A DNA stretch of 64,000 bases from Bog-756 sp963730685. Lineage in GTDB: Bacteria > Actinomycetota > Acidimicrobiia > Acidimicrobiales > RAAP-2. The stretch is from assembly GCA_963730685.1 (NCBI GenBank), contig CAVSSP010000004.1:248001-312000 (forward strand), read 5' to 3'. Position numbers and translations under genes: made by a program. Of this stretch, positions 53,420 through 62,214 are shown one piece after another. Every line of letters starts with the position of its first letter. The first letter of the stretch is position 1. Under the pieces are notes generated by a model. That model was not told the DNA's origin. It was given only the letters and a program-made list of their open reading frames with translations, and did not search any database.

Positions 53420-54676
53420 TCATCCGAAGAACGCACCGGCCTCGGCCAGCGCGTCGGCCAGGGTATCCACGTCGGCCTCGTCGTTGTACAACCCGAAGGA
53501 CGCCCGGGCGGTGGAGTTGACCCCGAGCCGCCGCATCAGCGGCTTGGCGCAGTGGTGGCCGGCCCGGACGCAGACCCCGTACTGGTCGAGGATCTGCGAG
53601 ATGTCGTGGGGATGGACGTCGCGGTAGGCGAAGGAGATCACGCCTCCCCGGCCGGTGGCGTCGGGGGGCCCGAAGATGCGGAGGTCGTCCCCGAAGCGCT
53701 GTCGCAGCGAGGTGAGGGCGTAGTCCGTGAGGGAGATCTCGTGGGAGCGGACGGCGTCCATGCCGACCGCCGTCAGGTAGTCGACGGCGGCATCCAGACC
53801 GATGGCCTCGGTGATCGGGGGGGTTCCCGCCTCGAACCGCCACGGGATGTCGTTGGGGGTGAAGCCGTCCTTGCGTACGTCGAGGATCATCTCGCCGCCT
53901 CCGAGGAACGGAGGAAGGGCCTCGAGCAGCTGCTCGCGACCCCACAGCACGCCGATGCCGGTCGGCCCGAGCATCTTGTGGGCACTGAAGGCGAGGAAGT
54001 CGATCCCCAGCGAGGCGACGTCGGTCGGCAGGTGGGGGACGGACTGGGCCCCGTCGGCCACCACCACCGCGCCGGCGGCGTGAGCGGCCTCGGCGATCAG
54101 GGCCATCGGGTTGAGCGTTCCGAGCACGTTGGACATGCAGGTGACGCCGACGAGCTTGGCCCCGTCGAGCAGCTGGTCGAGCCGGTCAAGCACCAGTCGG
54201 CCGTCGTCGTCGGTCGGGATCCACCGGATGACCAGTCCACGCTCTTCGGCCAGCATGTGCCAGGGGACGATGTTGGCGTGGTGCTCCATCTCCGTGAGCA
54301 CGATGGCGTCCCCCTCGTGCAGGTTCGTCCGACCCCAGGTGTGGGCCACCAGGTTCAACGCCTCGGTGGCGTTCTTCGTGAAGACGATCTCGCGCCCGGG
54401 AGCCGGCGCGCCGATGAACCGCCCCACGTTGACGCGGGCCGCCTCGAAGCGGCGGGTCGCCTCCTCGGCGATGGAGTACACCCCCCGGTGGACGTTGGCA
54501 TGGGTGGTCTCGTCGTAGGCGCGCATGGCGTCCAGCACCCGAGTCGGCCGTTGGGCGGATGAGGCCGAGTCCAGGTAGGTGATCGGGTGCCCGTGCACCT
54601 CGCGACCGAGCAGCGGGAAGTCCTTTCGCAGCGTGGCCACGTCGAGCACGCCCGGTGTGCGAGCGGTGTCGTTCAT
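53420..54676 (-). CDS. sufS: Cysteine desulfurase SufS (SelA/class II type)
   Basis: About 418 residues from ATG 54676, whose ATGA overlaps the sufC stop; ATG 54685 is an alternative adding three residues. Motifs: YLDSASSAQRP, NVHRGVYSIAEEATRRFEAAR, TEMEHHANIVPWHMLAEERG, ADGAQSVPHLPTDV, the PLP-binding Lys in FLAFSAHKMLGPTGIGVLWG, EAGTPPITEAIGLDAAVDYL and the catalytic Cys loop RAGHHCAKPLMRRLGV. It releases sulfur from cysteine as an enzyme persulfide and passes it to SufU (encoded next). Confidence 0.95.
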   Translation of the reverse strand: MNDTARTPGVLDVATLRKDFPLLGREVHGHPITYLDSASSAQRPTRVLDAMRAYDETTHANVHRGVYSIAEEATRRFEAARVNVGRFIGAPAPGREIVFTKNATEALNLVAHTWGRTNLHEGDAIVLTEMEHHANIVPWHMLAEERGLVIRWIPTDDDGRLVLDRLDQLLDGAKLVGVTCMSNVLGTLNPMALIAEAAHAAGAVVVADGAQSVPHLPTDVASLGIDFLAFSAHKMLGPTGIGVLWGREQLLEALPPFLGGGEMILDVRKDGFTPNDIPWRFEAGTPPITEAIGLDAAVDYLTAVGMDAVRSHEISLTDYALTSLRQRFGDDLRIFGPPDATGRGGVISFAYRDVHPHDISQILDQYGVCVRAGHHCAKPLMRRLGVNSTARASFGLYNDEADVDTLADALAEAGAFFG

Positions 54677-55477
54677 CTGCGCCATGCGTCGTACCCCTCG
54701 ATCTCCAGTTTCTTGGCCAGCTCCGGGCCGCCCTCGGCGACGATGACCCCGTCGACCAGCAGGTGGACCCGGTCGGCGGCCAGCTCGTCGAGCATGCGCT
54801 GGTAGTGGGTGATGACCAGCACGCCGAGATCGGGCCTCGTCTCCCGCACGGTGTGCACCCCCCGGGCGACGGTCCGAAGGGCGTCGACGTCGAGCCCGGA
54901 GTCGGTCTCGTCCAGGACTGCCAGCTCAGGCTCGAGGATGGCCATCTGGAGGATCTCGTTGCGCTTCTTCTCCCCACCGGAGAAGCCGTCGTTCAGGTGG
55001 CGCTCGCCGAAGGCGGGATCCATGCCCAGCTTCTCCATCCACTCCATCATCATCAGCCGGACCTCGAGCACCGACATGTCCATGCCCCGGCGCGCCGACA
55101 GCGCCTGGCGGAGGAACTGGATGACCGGCACCCCGGCGATCGATTCGGGCTCCTGGAAGGCGAGGAACATCCCGGCTTTGCCCCGCACGTCGGTGGGCCA
55201 GGAGGTGATGTCCTCGCCCCGGAAGCGGATGGATCCCGAGTCGACGACGAAGGCCGGGTTCCCCAGGAGCACGTTGGCCAGGGTCGACTTGCCCGAGCCG
55301 TTCGGTCCCATCAGGGCGTGTACCTGCCCGACCTCCACCGTGAGATCGACCCCCCGGAGAATTGGGGGCACCCTCGACCGAAACATGCAGGTCCCGGATC
55401 TGGAGTAGGGGGACGGGCCCAGCCGTCGGGTCTGGTGATTGGGTCGTCACCCCACCGATTGTAGCTCCAATCCGCAT
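54673..55477 (-). pseudogene. sufC: Canonical SufC ABC ATPase, frame broken near 5' end as sequenced
   Basis: ATG 55477 has a strong TAGGAG ribosome-binding site and encodes MRIGATIGGVTTQSPDPTAG, then LLQIRDLHVSVEGAP. A surplus base in the five-base run 55364-55368 shifts the frame; the next frame gives ILRGVDLTVEVGQVHALMGP, Walker A GPNGSGKSTLANVLLG, the Q-loop LAFQEPESIAGVPV, the signature FSGGEKKRNEILQMA, Walker B LAVLDETDSGLDVDAL, H-loop VITHYQRMLDEL and the SufC-typical end KLEIEGYDAWRR. One base fewer in the run restores a full protein of about 267 residues. Because SufC is normally essential, an assembly error is likely. It heads the sufC-sufS-sufU arm. Confidence 0.88.
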
Positions 55478-55597
55478 TTTCTCCTACAAGAATAGGGGCA
55501 ATCCGGGGACCGATTCGGCCTCCGCCAGTGCCCCGCGGGCGCCGGTGTCACGGTCCCGCTCGGCTCGACGCCCCGTCCCTGTCGCGGCCCCCCGCAG

Positions 55598-55800
55598 CGC
55601 CAGCCATGTCGCGTGCCCCACCGGGCGCGCCGCCCGTGTGGCCCTTGGGCGCGCTCGCCATGTCGCGCCCCCCGGCGCGCCGGCCGTGTCGCGTGCCCCA
55701 CCGGGCGCGCTCGCCATGTCGCGCCCCCGGCGCGCTCGCCATGTCGCGCCCCCCGGCGCGCTCGCCATGTCGCGGCCCGGAGCACCGGCCATTTCGCGTC
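55598..55800 (+). repeat. Imperfect 24-30-bp-period tandem repeat tract
   Basis: The core GCCATGTCGCG occurs at 55603, 55657, 55713, 55738 and 55764, with single-base variants at 55683 (G) and 55788 (T). The start-to-start spacing is 24-30 bp, and the 54-bp gap after the first copy is occupied by a degenerate unit. Cores are separated by CCCCCCGGCGCG-type filler. Period and composition do not support coding on either strand. It lies between the divergent sufC and glycogen-debranching-type genes. Confidence 0.85.
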
Positions 55801-55842
55801 TGGGATGACGCGCCCGCGGCGCGCTGCCGGTACGGTAACCGG

Positions 55843-58026
55843 ATGGCCGACCCCTGGAACTTCGCCGGCCCCGTGCCCCGACTCGACTCCACGGCCGGGG
55901 TGGTCACCCTGGTCGACGAGTCGACCTTCGCCATCAGCGGGGGTGCCGGCGACATCAGCGACGGGGCCCAGGGCCTCTTCTTCCGTGACACCCGCATCCT
56001 CTCCCGATTCGAGGTCCTGGTGAACGGGGTGCGGACGGAGCCGTTGGCCGCGGTGACCGACAACCCGTTCTCGTCGAGCTTCGTGTCCCGTTGCCAGCCG
56101 CCCCCGGGGATGGCCGATTCCACGCTCATGGTGTTCCGGTCCCGGTATGTCGGCCGGGGCATGCGCGAGGACCTGAGCATCCGGAACTTCGCCGACGAGC
56201 CGGCGTCGTGCACCGTGGACCTGCTGTTGGGGTGTGACTTCGCCGACCTGTTCGCCGTCAAGGAGGGACGGGTGGATGCCGACGCCGCCAACGGGGCGGT
56301 CCGGACCTCGTTGCACCGGCCCGCCGGCGGTGGCGCCCCCGACGAGCCCACCACCATGACCTACTCGCACGCCAGAAGCGGCGTGAACCGGGGGATGGAG
56401 ATCCGGTTCCACCAGCCCACCCGGGTCGCCGATGACGTGGTCACCTTCGTGGTGGAGGTCCCGGCCCGGGGTGAGTGGTCCACCTGTATCGAGTTCGCCC
56501 CGGTCATCGACGACGTCCCGTTCGATCCGCGGTACCGGTGCAACGAGCCGGTGGACCTGGCCGCACCGAGCGAGCGGCTGGCCCAGTGGCGGCGGCTGGT
56601 CCCTCAGGTCGAGACCGACCACCCTGGCCTGAAGGGCGTCATCGACCGCAGCAACGAGGACCTCGGGGCGTTGCGCATTTTCGACCCCGAATTTCCCGAG
56701 CGGGTGGTGGTGGCGGCGGGAGCGCCCTGGTTCATGACCGTGTTCGGCCGCGACTCCTTGCTCACCGCGTGGATGGCACTCCTGGTCGATCCGGATCTGG
56801 CCCGGGGCGTCCTGCAGACCCTGGCCCGGTTTCAGGGAACCGACGTCAACCCACGGCACGAGGAGGAGCCCGGTCGCATCCTCCACGAGATGCGCTTTGG
56901 CGGTGCCGCCTCCCTCTCGTTGGGCGGCGGGAGCATCTACTACGGGTCGGCCGACTCCACGCCGCTGTTCGTGATGCTCCTCGGGGAGATGAGGCGGTGG
57001 GGCGTGGCCCGCGAGATGGTGGACGAACTGCTCCCGAACGCCGCCCGGGCCATCGAGTGGATCGAGCAGTTCGGCGACGCCGACGGGGACGGGTACGTGG
57101 AGTACCAGCGCTCGTCGGAGCGGGGACTGGCCAACCAGGGCTGGAAGGACAGTTGGGACGGCATCCGCTACGGCGATGGCACCGTGGCCGAGGCCCCGAT
57201 CGCGCTGTGTGAGGTCCAGGCGTACACCTACGGCGCCTATCTGGCCAGTGCCCACTTCGCCTTCGAGGTGGGGGACACCGCCACCTACGACCGCTTCCGG
57301 GCCAAGGCCACCCAGCTCAAGGCGGCGTTCAACCGCGACTTCTGGTTGGAGGAGAAGGGCTGGTTCGCCGTCGGCCTCGACGCCGACAAACGGCCCATCG
57401 ACTCGCTGACCTCGAACATCGGACACTGCCTCTGGACCGGAATCGTCGACGAGGACAAGGCCCGTCGGGTGGCCGAGGCCCTGACCTCCCCGGCCATGTT
57501 CTCCGGGTGGGGGGTGCGCACCCTGTCCAAGGCCAGTGGCGGCTATAACCCGATCAGCTACCACTGCGGCTCGGTGTGGCCCCACGACACCGCCATCGTG
57601 GCGGCCGGCCTCGCCCGGTACGGCTTCGACGCCGCCGCCCAGAAGCTGATCTTCGGACTGATGGACGCGGCCCAGGCGCAGGGTGGGCGGCTGCCCGAGC
57701 TGTTCAGCGGGCTGGACCGCGACGAGCTCTCGGTGCCGGTGGGCTACCCGACGTCGTGCTCCCCCCAGGCGTGGGCGGCCGCCTCACCGCTCCTGTGTCT
57801 GCGCACCCTGCTGCGGCTGGATCCCTGGGTGCCCTACGGCAAGACGTGGCTGTGCCCCAACCTGCCCGACTGGATCGGCTACCTCAAGGTGGAGGGCATC
57901 CCGCTGGCCGGCTCCAGGGTGACCATCGAGGTCGGCTCGGAGGTTCCTGGCGGCGTATCCGTCAGCGGACTCCCCGCCTCCATCGAGCTGGTCCGCGAGC
58001 CCCGCCGTCCCTCGACGGCGGTGTGA
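55843..58026 (+). CDS. Amylo-alpha-1,6-glucosidase-type glycogen debranching enzyme
   Basis: 727 residues from ATG 55843 (MADPWNFAGPVPRLDSTAG). N-terminal GDE_N-bis-like beta-sandwich (GLFFRDTRILSRFEVLVNG, residues about 1-240) and a C-terminal (alpha/alpha)6 glucosidase barrel: VVAAGAPWFMTVFGRDSLLT with the catalytic-region Arg-Asp, GRILHEMRFGG, NQGWKDSWDGI, FWLEEKGWFAVGLDADKRPI and SGGYNPISYHCGSVWPHDTA. It hydrolyses alpha-1,6 branch linkages or related oligosaccharides. It is read away from the suf genes across the repeat tract, so that tract lies in its leader or promoter. Confidence 0.9.
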   Translation: MADPWNFAGPVPRLDSTAGVVTLVDESTFAISGGAGDISDGAQGLFFRDTRILSRFEVLVNGVRTEPLAAVTDNPFSSSFVSRCQPPPGMADSTLMVFRSRYVGRGMREDLSIRNFADEPASCTVDLLLGCDFADLFAVKEGRVDADAANGAVRTSLHRPAGGGAPDEPTTMTYSHARSGVNRGMEIRFHQPTRVADDVVTFVVEVPARGEWSTCIEFAPVIDDVPFDPRYRCNEPVDLAAPSERLAQWRRLVPQVETDHPGLKGVIDRSNEDLGALRIFDPEFPERVVVAAGAPWFMTVFGRDSLLTAWMALLVDPDLARGVLQTLARFQGTDVNPRHEEEPGRILHEMRFGGAASLSLGGGSIYYGSADSTPLFVMLLGEMRRWGVAREMVDELLPNAARAIEWIEQFGDADGDGYVEYQRSSERGLANQGWKDSWDGIRYGDGTVAEAPIALCEVQAYTYGAYLASAHFAFEVGDTATYDRFRAKATQLKAAFNRDFWLEEKGWFAVGLDADKRPIDSLTSNIGHCLWTGIVDEDKARRVAEALTSPAMFSGWGVRTLSKASGGYNPISYHCGSVWPHDTAIVAAGLARYGFDAAAQKLIFGLMDAAQAQGGRLPELFSGLDRDELSVPVGYPTSCSPQAWAAASPLLCLRTLLRLDPWVPYGKTWLCPNLPDWIGYLKVEGIPLAGSRVTIEVGSEVPGGVSVSGLPASIELVREPRRPSTAV

Positions 58027-58059
58027 ACCCCCGCCCGGCTCCCACCCGGGCCGAGGGTG

Positions 58060-58678
58060 TCACCACCCGCGGTCGACCCACTCCTGGAGGTGGGAGGACT
58101 CGGCGCCGATGGTGGTCCCGGCGCCATGCCCGGGCAGCACGATGGTGTCGGGTCCGAACGACCCGAACAGGCGTTGGTCGATGGAGCCGATGATGGTGGC
58201 GAAGTCGGAGTGCTCGAACGAGGTGTTCCCGGGCCCGCCGGGGAAGAGGGTGTCCCCGGTGAACAGGAGCGGCGTCCCCTCTACGGAGAAGCACATCGAC
58301 CCCCACGTGTGCCCCGGGGTGGCGATCGTCCCCACCCGGAGGCGCCCCACCTCGAGGACGGACCGGTCCTCGAGGAGCTGGTCGTAGGAGGGGAGCATTC
58401 CGGCGTCGGCCTCGGTGACGGCCACATCGATGCCCGCATCCCGTACGGCGGAGACGGCCTGGATGTGGTCCCAGTGGCCGTGGGTCTCGGCCACCTGGCG
58501 CACGTCGAGGGCCCGGCACAACTCGAGGAGCTTGTCGTGCTCGTTGGCCGCGTCGATCAGGAGCGACTCGCCCGTCGGCGCGGCACCGCACCACGTAGAC
58601 GTTGTTGTCGACAGGGCCGACGACCAGCCGGTGGACCTCGACGTCACTGTCCTGATAGTCGATGATGGTGGGGACCAC
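58060..58678 (-). pseudogene. MBL-fold hydrolase (glyoxalase II-like), frame broken near 5' end
   Basis: GTG 58678 opens with VPTIIDYQDSDVEVHRLVVG, then PVDNNVYVVRC. A surplus base near 58582 shifts the frame, which continues APTGESLLIDAANEHDKLLE and ETHGHWDHIQAVSAVRDAG (HxHxDH), TPGHTWGSMCFSVEG, LLFTGDTLFPGG and VLPGHGAGTTIGAE, the full set of glyoxalase II/beta-lactamase-fold metal ligands. The repaired length is about 205 residues. It probably hydrolyses a thioester or lactone; mycothiol-thioester hydrolysis is one possibility in this host. Convergent with the debranching-enzyme gene. Confidence 0.83.
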
Positions 58679-58739
58679 AGCCTGACGACCTCCTCGTGCC
58701 GAGCGTAGCGGCCACCCGGACCTGTTGGTCACGATCGGC

Positions 58740-58761
58740 TCCGTTCTGGTAGACAAACGGA
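58740..58761. promoter_or_regulatory. Inverted repeat upstream of acyl-CoA dehydrogenase
   Basis: TCCGTT (58740-58745) and AACGGA (58756-58761) separated by 10 bases, located 44 bp before the FadE-like ATG and between divergent genes. It does not match the KstR-like motif used by the first cluster. TAGACA within it could be part of a weak -10 element. Operator status is speculative. Confidence 0.35.
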
Positions 58762-58805
58762 GCACCACGTCCCCCTGCCCGGGGCCCCACCAGATGGAGA
58801 ACACG

Positions 58806-59921
58806 ATGAACTTCGCCTTCAGCGAGGAGCAGGACGAGCTCCGCAAATCGGTCAAGCGCTTCCTCGAGGACAAGTCCCCCGAGACCGAGGTCCGCCGGCT
58901 GATGGAGACGACCGAGGGGTACGACCCCGCCGTCTGGGCGCAGATGGCCGACCAGCTCGGCCTGCAGTCCCTCGCCATCCCCGAGCAGTTCGGGGGGTCC
59001 GGGTTCTCCTATGTCGAGCTCATCGTGGTGTTCGAGGAGATGGGTGCCGCCCTGCTGTGCGCCCCGTTCTTCTCGACGGTGGCCCTGGCGGCCAACGCCA
59101 TCCTGACGTCGGGCGACCAGAGTGCCCAGGAGTACCTGCTCCCGGGCATCGCCGCGGGCGAGACCATCGGCACGCTGGCCTTCACCGAGGACTCGGGCCG
59201 CTGGGATGCGTCCGGCGTGACCCTGGCCGCCACCCCCACCGAAGACGGCTGGGCCCTCAACGGGCACAAGTCGTTCGTGATCGACGGTCACCTGGCCGGC
59301 CTCATCCTGGTGGTGGGCCGGACGTCCGAGGGGCTGTCGCTCTTCGGGGTCAAAGGCGATGCCGACGGCCTGACCCGGACCCCGCTCGCCACCATGGACC
59401 AGACCCGCAAGCAGGCCCGCCTCGAGTTCGCCGACACACCGGCATGGCTCATCGGAACGGACGGGGGAGCCGAGCCCGGGTTGGCCAAGACGCTGGACCT
59501 GGCGGCGGTGGCCCTGGCCGCCGAGCAGGTGGGCGGGGCCCAGTGGTGCCTCGACAGCTCGGTGGACTACGCCAAGACCCGCATCCAGTTCGGGCGGCCC
59601 ATCGGCAGTTTCCAGGCCATCAAGCACAAGTGTGCCGACATGCTGTTGGAGGTGGAGTCGGCCAAGTCGGCCGCCTACTACGCCGGCTGGGCTGCCGCCG
59701 AGGACTCCGACGAGCTGCCCGTGGTGGCCAGCCTGGCCAAGTCCTACTGCTCCGAGGCGTTCTTCCACGCCGCCGCCGAGACCATCCAGATCCACGGCGG
59801 CATCGGCTTCACCTGGGAGCACCCGGCCCACCTGTACTTCAAGCGGGCCAAGTCTTCGGAGTTGATGTTGGGCGATCCCTCCTACCACCGCGAGCTGCTG
59901 GCGCAGCGCATCGGCATCTGA
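58806..59921 (+). CDS. Acyl-CoA dehydrogenase (FadE-like)
   Basis: 371 residues from ATG 58806, with GGAG six bases upstream; ATG 58794 is in frame but less well placed. Motifs: FAFSEEQDELRKSVKRFLED, LAIPEQFGGSGFSYVELIVV, TLAFTEDSGRWDASGV, WALNGHKSFVIDGHLAG, the FAD helices QFGRPIGSFQAIKHKCADML and IQIHGGIGFTWEHPAHLYFK. The short length and acidic loops resemble FadE subunits that form alpha2beta2 heterotetramers in steroid catabolism, where one subunit lacks the catalytic base. A TCCGTT/AACGGA inverted repeat lies upstream at 58740-58761. Confidence 0.88.
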   Translation: MNFAFSEEQDELRKSVKRFLEDKSPETEVRRLMETTEGYDPAVWAQMADQLGLQSLAIPEQFGGSGFSYVELIVVFEEMGAALLCAPFFSTVALAANAILTSGDQSAQEYLLPGIAAGETIGTLAFTEDSGRWDASGVTLAATPTEDGWALNGHKSFVIDGHLAGLILVVGRTSEGLSLFGVKGDADGLTRTPLATMDQTRKQARLEFADTPAWLIGTDGGAEPGLAKTLDLAAVALAAEQVGGAQWCLDSSVDYAKTRIQFGRPIGSFQAIKHKCADMLLEVESAKSAAYYAGWAAAEDSDELPVVASLAKSYCSEAFFHAAAETIQIHGGIGFTWEHPAHLYFKRAKSSELMLGDPSYHRELLAQRIGI

Positions 59922-60018
59922 GCACCGGATCGATGGACTGCCAGAGGGCGGACGCCCCGGTCCCGTCCCGCCCCACGGTGGCACCCGGGTGCCGTCGAAG
60001 TGGCCTAGCGTCTCCCCG

Positions 60019-60684
60019 ATGACCGACCTCCGACGAATCATCAGCTGGCTGCTCTTGGTGCTCGTGGCGGTGGTCGGCCTCGGCGGCGCCGTGCTCGGGA
60101 TCTCGGGTGCGCCGAAGAATTCCACCCTGTCGGCCGCCGCCACCAACACACTGTCAGCGCCCAACTACACGGAGACGGTGGTGGAGAAGACGCCGCAGGG
60201 GACCCAGACCGACCAGTTGGTGTGGCAGGCACCGGACAAGCTGGGTGGGTACATCCAGAGCGGGAACAAGCGCTCCTACGTGTACATCCTGCCGTCGAAG
60301 AGCGGCGGATCGGTCGAGTACCAGAGCGTGACCGTTTCGGCCTCGGCACCGACCACCCATCTGACGTTCTACCGCCAGGCCAGCCAGAGCGCGGCCCTCA
60401 CCGACCCGGCCCAGCACTACCTGCCGTATGCCGTACACGCCAAAAATGTCACCCAATCGGGAAGCACGCACACGTTCACGCTGAAGCAGACCTCGTCGCA
60501 GGGTCCGGTGACGATCACGTTCACGTATACGGTCAGTGGCCGCTACGTGTCGCAGCTGGGTCTGGCCGCACAGGGATCGTCGGTGCAGCTGACGCTCACC
60601 GCCATCGGATCGTCCCCACCGGTGGCGCTGCCGGCCGGTGCAAGGATCGTCGCCGCCCCCGTGGTGCCGAGCACCGGGGGCTGA
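60019..60684 (+). CDS. Secreted or membrane-anchored protein of unknown function
   Basis: 221 residues from ATG 60019. The N-terminal hydrophobic signal or anchor (IISWLLLVLVAVVGLGGAVLG) is followed by a Thr/Ser-rich beta-type exported domain: SAPNYTETVVEKTPQGTQTD, LGGYIQSGNKRSYVYILPSK, LPYAVHAKNVTQSGSTHTFT, TFTYTVSGRYVSQLGLAAQG. There is no Cys after the signal. The alternating pattern resembles lipid-binding LolA/LppX-like sandwiches, but this is only an impression. It stands alone between the acyl-CoA dehydrogenase and a convergent HhH-GPD gene. Confidence 0.72.
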   Translation: MTDLRRIISWLLLVLVAVVGLGGAVLGISGAPKNSTLSAAATNTLSAPNYTETVVEKTPQGTQTDQLVWQAPDKLGGYIQSGNKRSYVYILPSKSGGSVEYQSVTVSASAPTTHLTFYRQASQSAALTDPAQHYLPYAVHAKNVTQSGSTHTFTLKQTSSQGPVTITFTYTVSGRYVSQLGLAAQGSSVQLTLTAIGSSPPVALPAGARIVAAPVVPSTGG

Positions 60685-60769
60685 CCGCCAGCCCCCGGGG
60701 CTGTCCGGGCCTGCCCGGTCGGTGGCCCCCGCTCCACCGGCACACCGAGCGGTGGATGGCCGGCGCCGG

Positions 60770-61369
60770 TCAGCGGGGCGCAGGTGCCTTGGGCTTGGTC
60801 TTGGCCTTGGCCTTGGCCTGGGCCTTCATCTTCTGTTTGTACTGGCGGACCTTGGCGAGCGTCTCCGGCGAGTCGATGTCCGCCACCGATCGGAACGATC
60901 CGGCGTCGCCGAAGGGTGCCGCCGCTTTCTCCCATCCGGGGGGCCGCACACCCAGCTGCTTGCCCAGGAGCGCGATGAAGATGCGTGCCTTCTGTTCGCC
61001 GAACCCGGGGAGCGCCTTCACGTTGGCCAACAGCTCGTCCCCGTCGGCCGCGCTGCTCCACACGGCAGCCGGGTCTGCGCCGTAGGACTCGACCACGATG
61101 GCACAGAGCTCCTGCACGCGTCCTGCCATCGACTTGGGGAATCGGTGGAGCGCCGGCGTCTGTGCGAACACCCCGGCGAGCGCCTCGGGGTCCATCGAGG
61201 CGAGGGAGCCGGCGTCGAGTGGTCGCCCGAGTCGCAGCTGCAGGTCGAACGGCGACTTGAACGCGCGCTCCAGCGGGATCTGCTGGTCGAGCACCATGCC
61301 GATCAGCAGGGCCAGTGGATCGTTCGAGAGCAGGGCATCGGCGTCGGGGTCACCCGAGAGGAACAGCAC
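60770..61369 (-). CDS. HhH-GPD family DNA repair-like protein
   Basis: 199 residues. DPLALLIGMVLDQQIPLERAF opens an HhH-GPD-type helical domain; the helix-hairpin-helix is LPGFGEQKARIFIALLGKQL, followed by DIDSPETLAKVRQYKQKMKA and a Lys/Ala/Pro tail of repeated KA units. Base-excision glycosylases such as AlkA or EndoIII share this fold, but the catalytic Asp of the hairpin region is not evident and there is no Fe-S motif, so enzymatic activity is uncertain. This short form is a common actinobacterial family. Confidence 0.82.
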   Translation of the reverse strand: MLFLSGDPDADALLSNDPLALLIGMVLDQQIPLERAFKSPFDLQLRLGRPLDAGSLASMDPEALAGVFAQTPALHRFPKSMAGRVQELCAIVVESYGADPAAVWSSAADGDELLANVKALPGFGEQKARIFIALLGKQLGVRPPGWEKAAAPFGDAGSFRSVADIDSPETLAKVRQYKQKMKAQAKAKAKTKPKAPAPR

Positions 61370-61436
61370 CGGCTCAGACTATTCGGAGGCCCCGACGGCC
61401 GCTATTCGTGGGTCGCCGCCGACGGCCGGCGGTGCC

Positions 61437-62045
61437 TCATTCGAGCATCGAGTGCTCGACGCGGCGGGAGATGGGGTCGAACGCGTAGTAGACGGCCAGC
61501 GCCCCATGGAACGCCAGGCACAAGATGGGGGCGAACAACCCGATCGCGATGGAGATCGCATAGAAGACGGTGCCAGCCACGAAGAGCAGCGTGGACGTCT
61601 TCCGCTGTGACTCGGGAAACTCGGGGCTCAGGAGCCGGCGCCCCGCAGAGGCGTAGAGCCAGACCGCCGCCCACGCCAGGGCGTTGACGGTCATGGTCAC
61701 GCTGTAGAAGACGGCGGCGGTCTCGGCACCCTTCCCCCGGCGCAGGGCGTCTCCGAACACCTCGGTCGGGTAGGGGATGAAGACGATGGTCATCAAGAGG
61801 AGCAGGTTCAGGTAGAACATGGCCCGATCGACGAGGCGGAGCCGGCTGAAGATGGCGTGGTGGTTCACCCACATGATCCCGATCACCAGAAAGCTGACGA
61901 CGTAGGCAGCCAGCGACGGCCATCGCTGCGCCAGCTGGTGGGCGAGTTCGGCGTAGTCGGTGGGCTGGGCGATGGTGAGGACCAGCAGCGTGATGGCGAT
62001 GGCGAAGACTCCGTCGCTGAAGGTCTCCACGCGTCCCTTGTCCAT
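61437..62045 (-). CDS. TMEM175/DUF1211 family potassium channel-like protein
   Basis: 202 residues from ATG 62045. Six TM helices, with the family signature RVETFSDGVFAIAITLLVLT in helix 1 (FSDGVxAIAxTLL forms the selectivity filter in TMEM175) and WVNHHAIFSRLRLVDRAMFY between helices 2 and 3. Prokaryotic members are weakly K+-selective channels. It is divergent from the small membrane protein at 62215. Confidence 0.9.
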   Translation of the reverse strand: MDKGRVETFSDGVFAIAITLLVLTIAQPTDYAELAHQLAQRWPSLAAYVVSFLVIGIMWVNHHAIFSRLRLVDRAMFYLNLLLLMTIVFIPYPTEVFGDALRRGKGAETAAVFYSVTMTVNALAWAAVWLYASAGRRLLSPEFPESQRKTSTLLFVAGTVFYAISIAIGLFAPILCLAFHGALAVYYAFDPISRRVEHSMLE

Positions 62046-62214
62046 CAGGGACCCACCCTGTTGCCGACGCCGCCGCAGGAGAGCCGGCCGGGCGGTGGGC
62101 GGTGGTCCACGCCGCGTGTCTAGCACGGCCCGTGGCCGGCTCCCCCTGCCCTCGCGGCCGCATGGTGGGCCTGGTGCACGTCTAACATCGACCGAAGTGG
62201 GAAAGGGTTCGCAC

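Noticed and set aside
51394..53436. 680-residue minus-strand protein including SufU
   Set aside because: Beyond the SufU domain the translation is low-complexity antisense of the LCP gene, which has full-length conserved motifs.
55598..55800. CRISPR array
   Set aside because: Repeat cores are only 11 bp, spacing is irregular at 24-30 bp, intervening sequences are themselves repetitive, and there are no cas genes.
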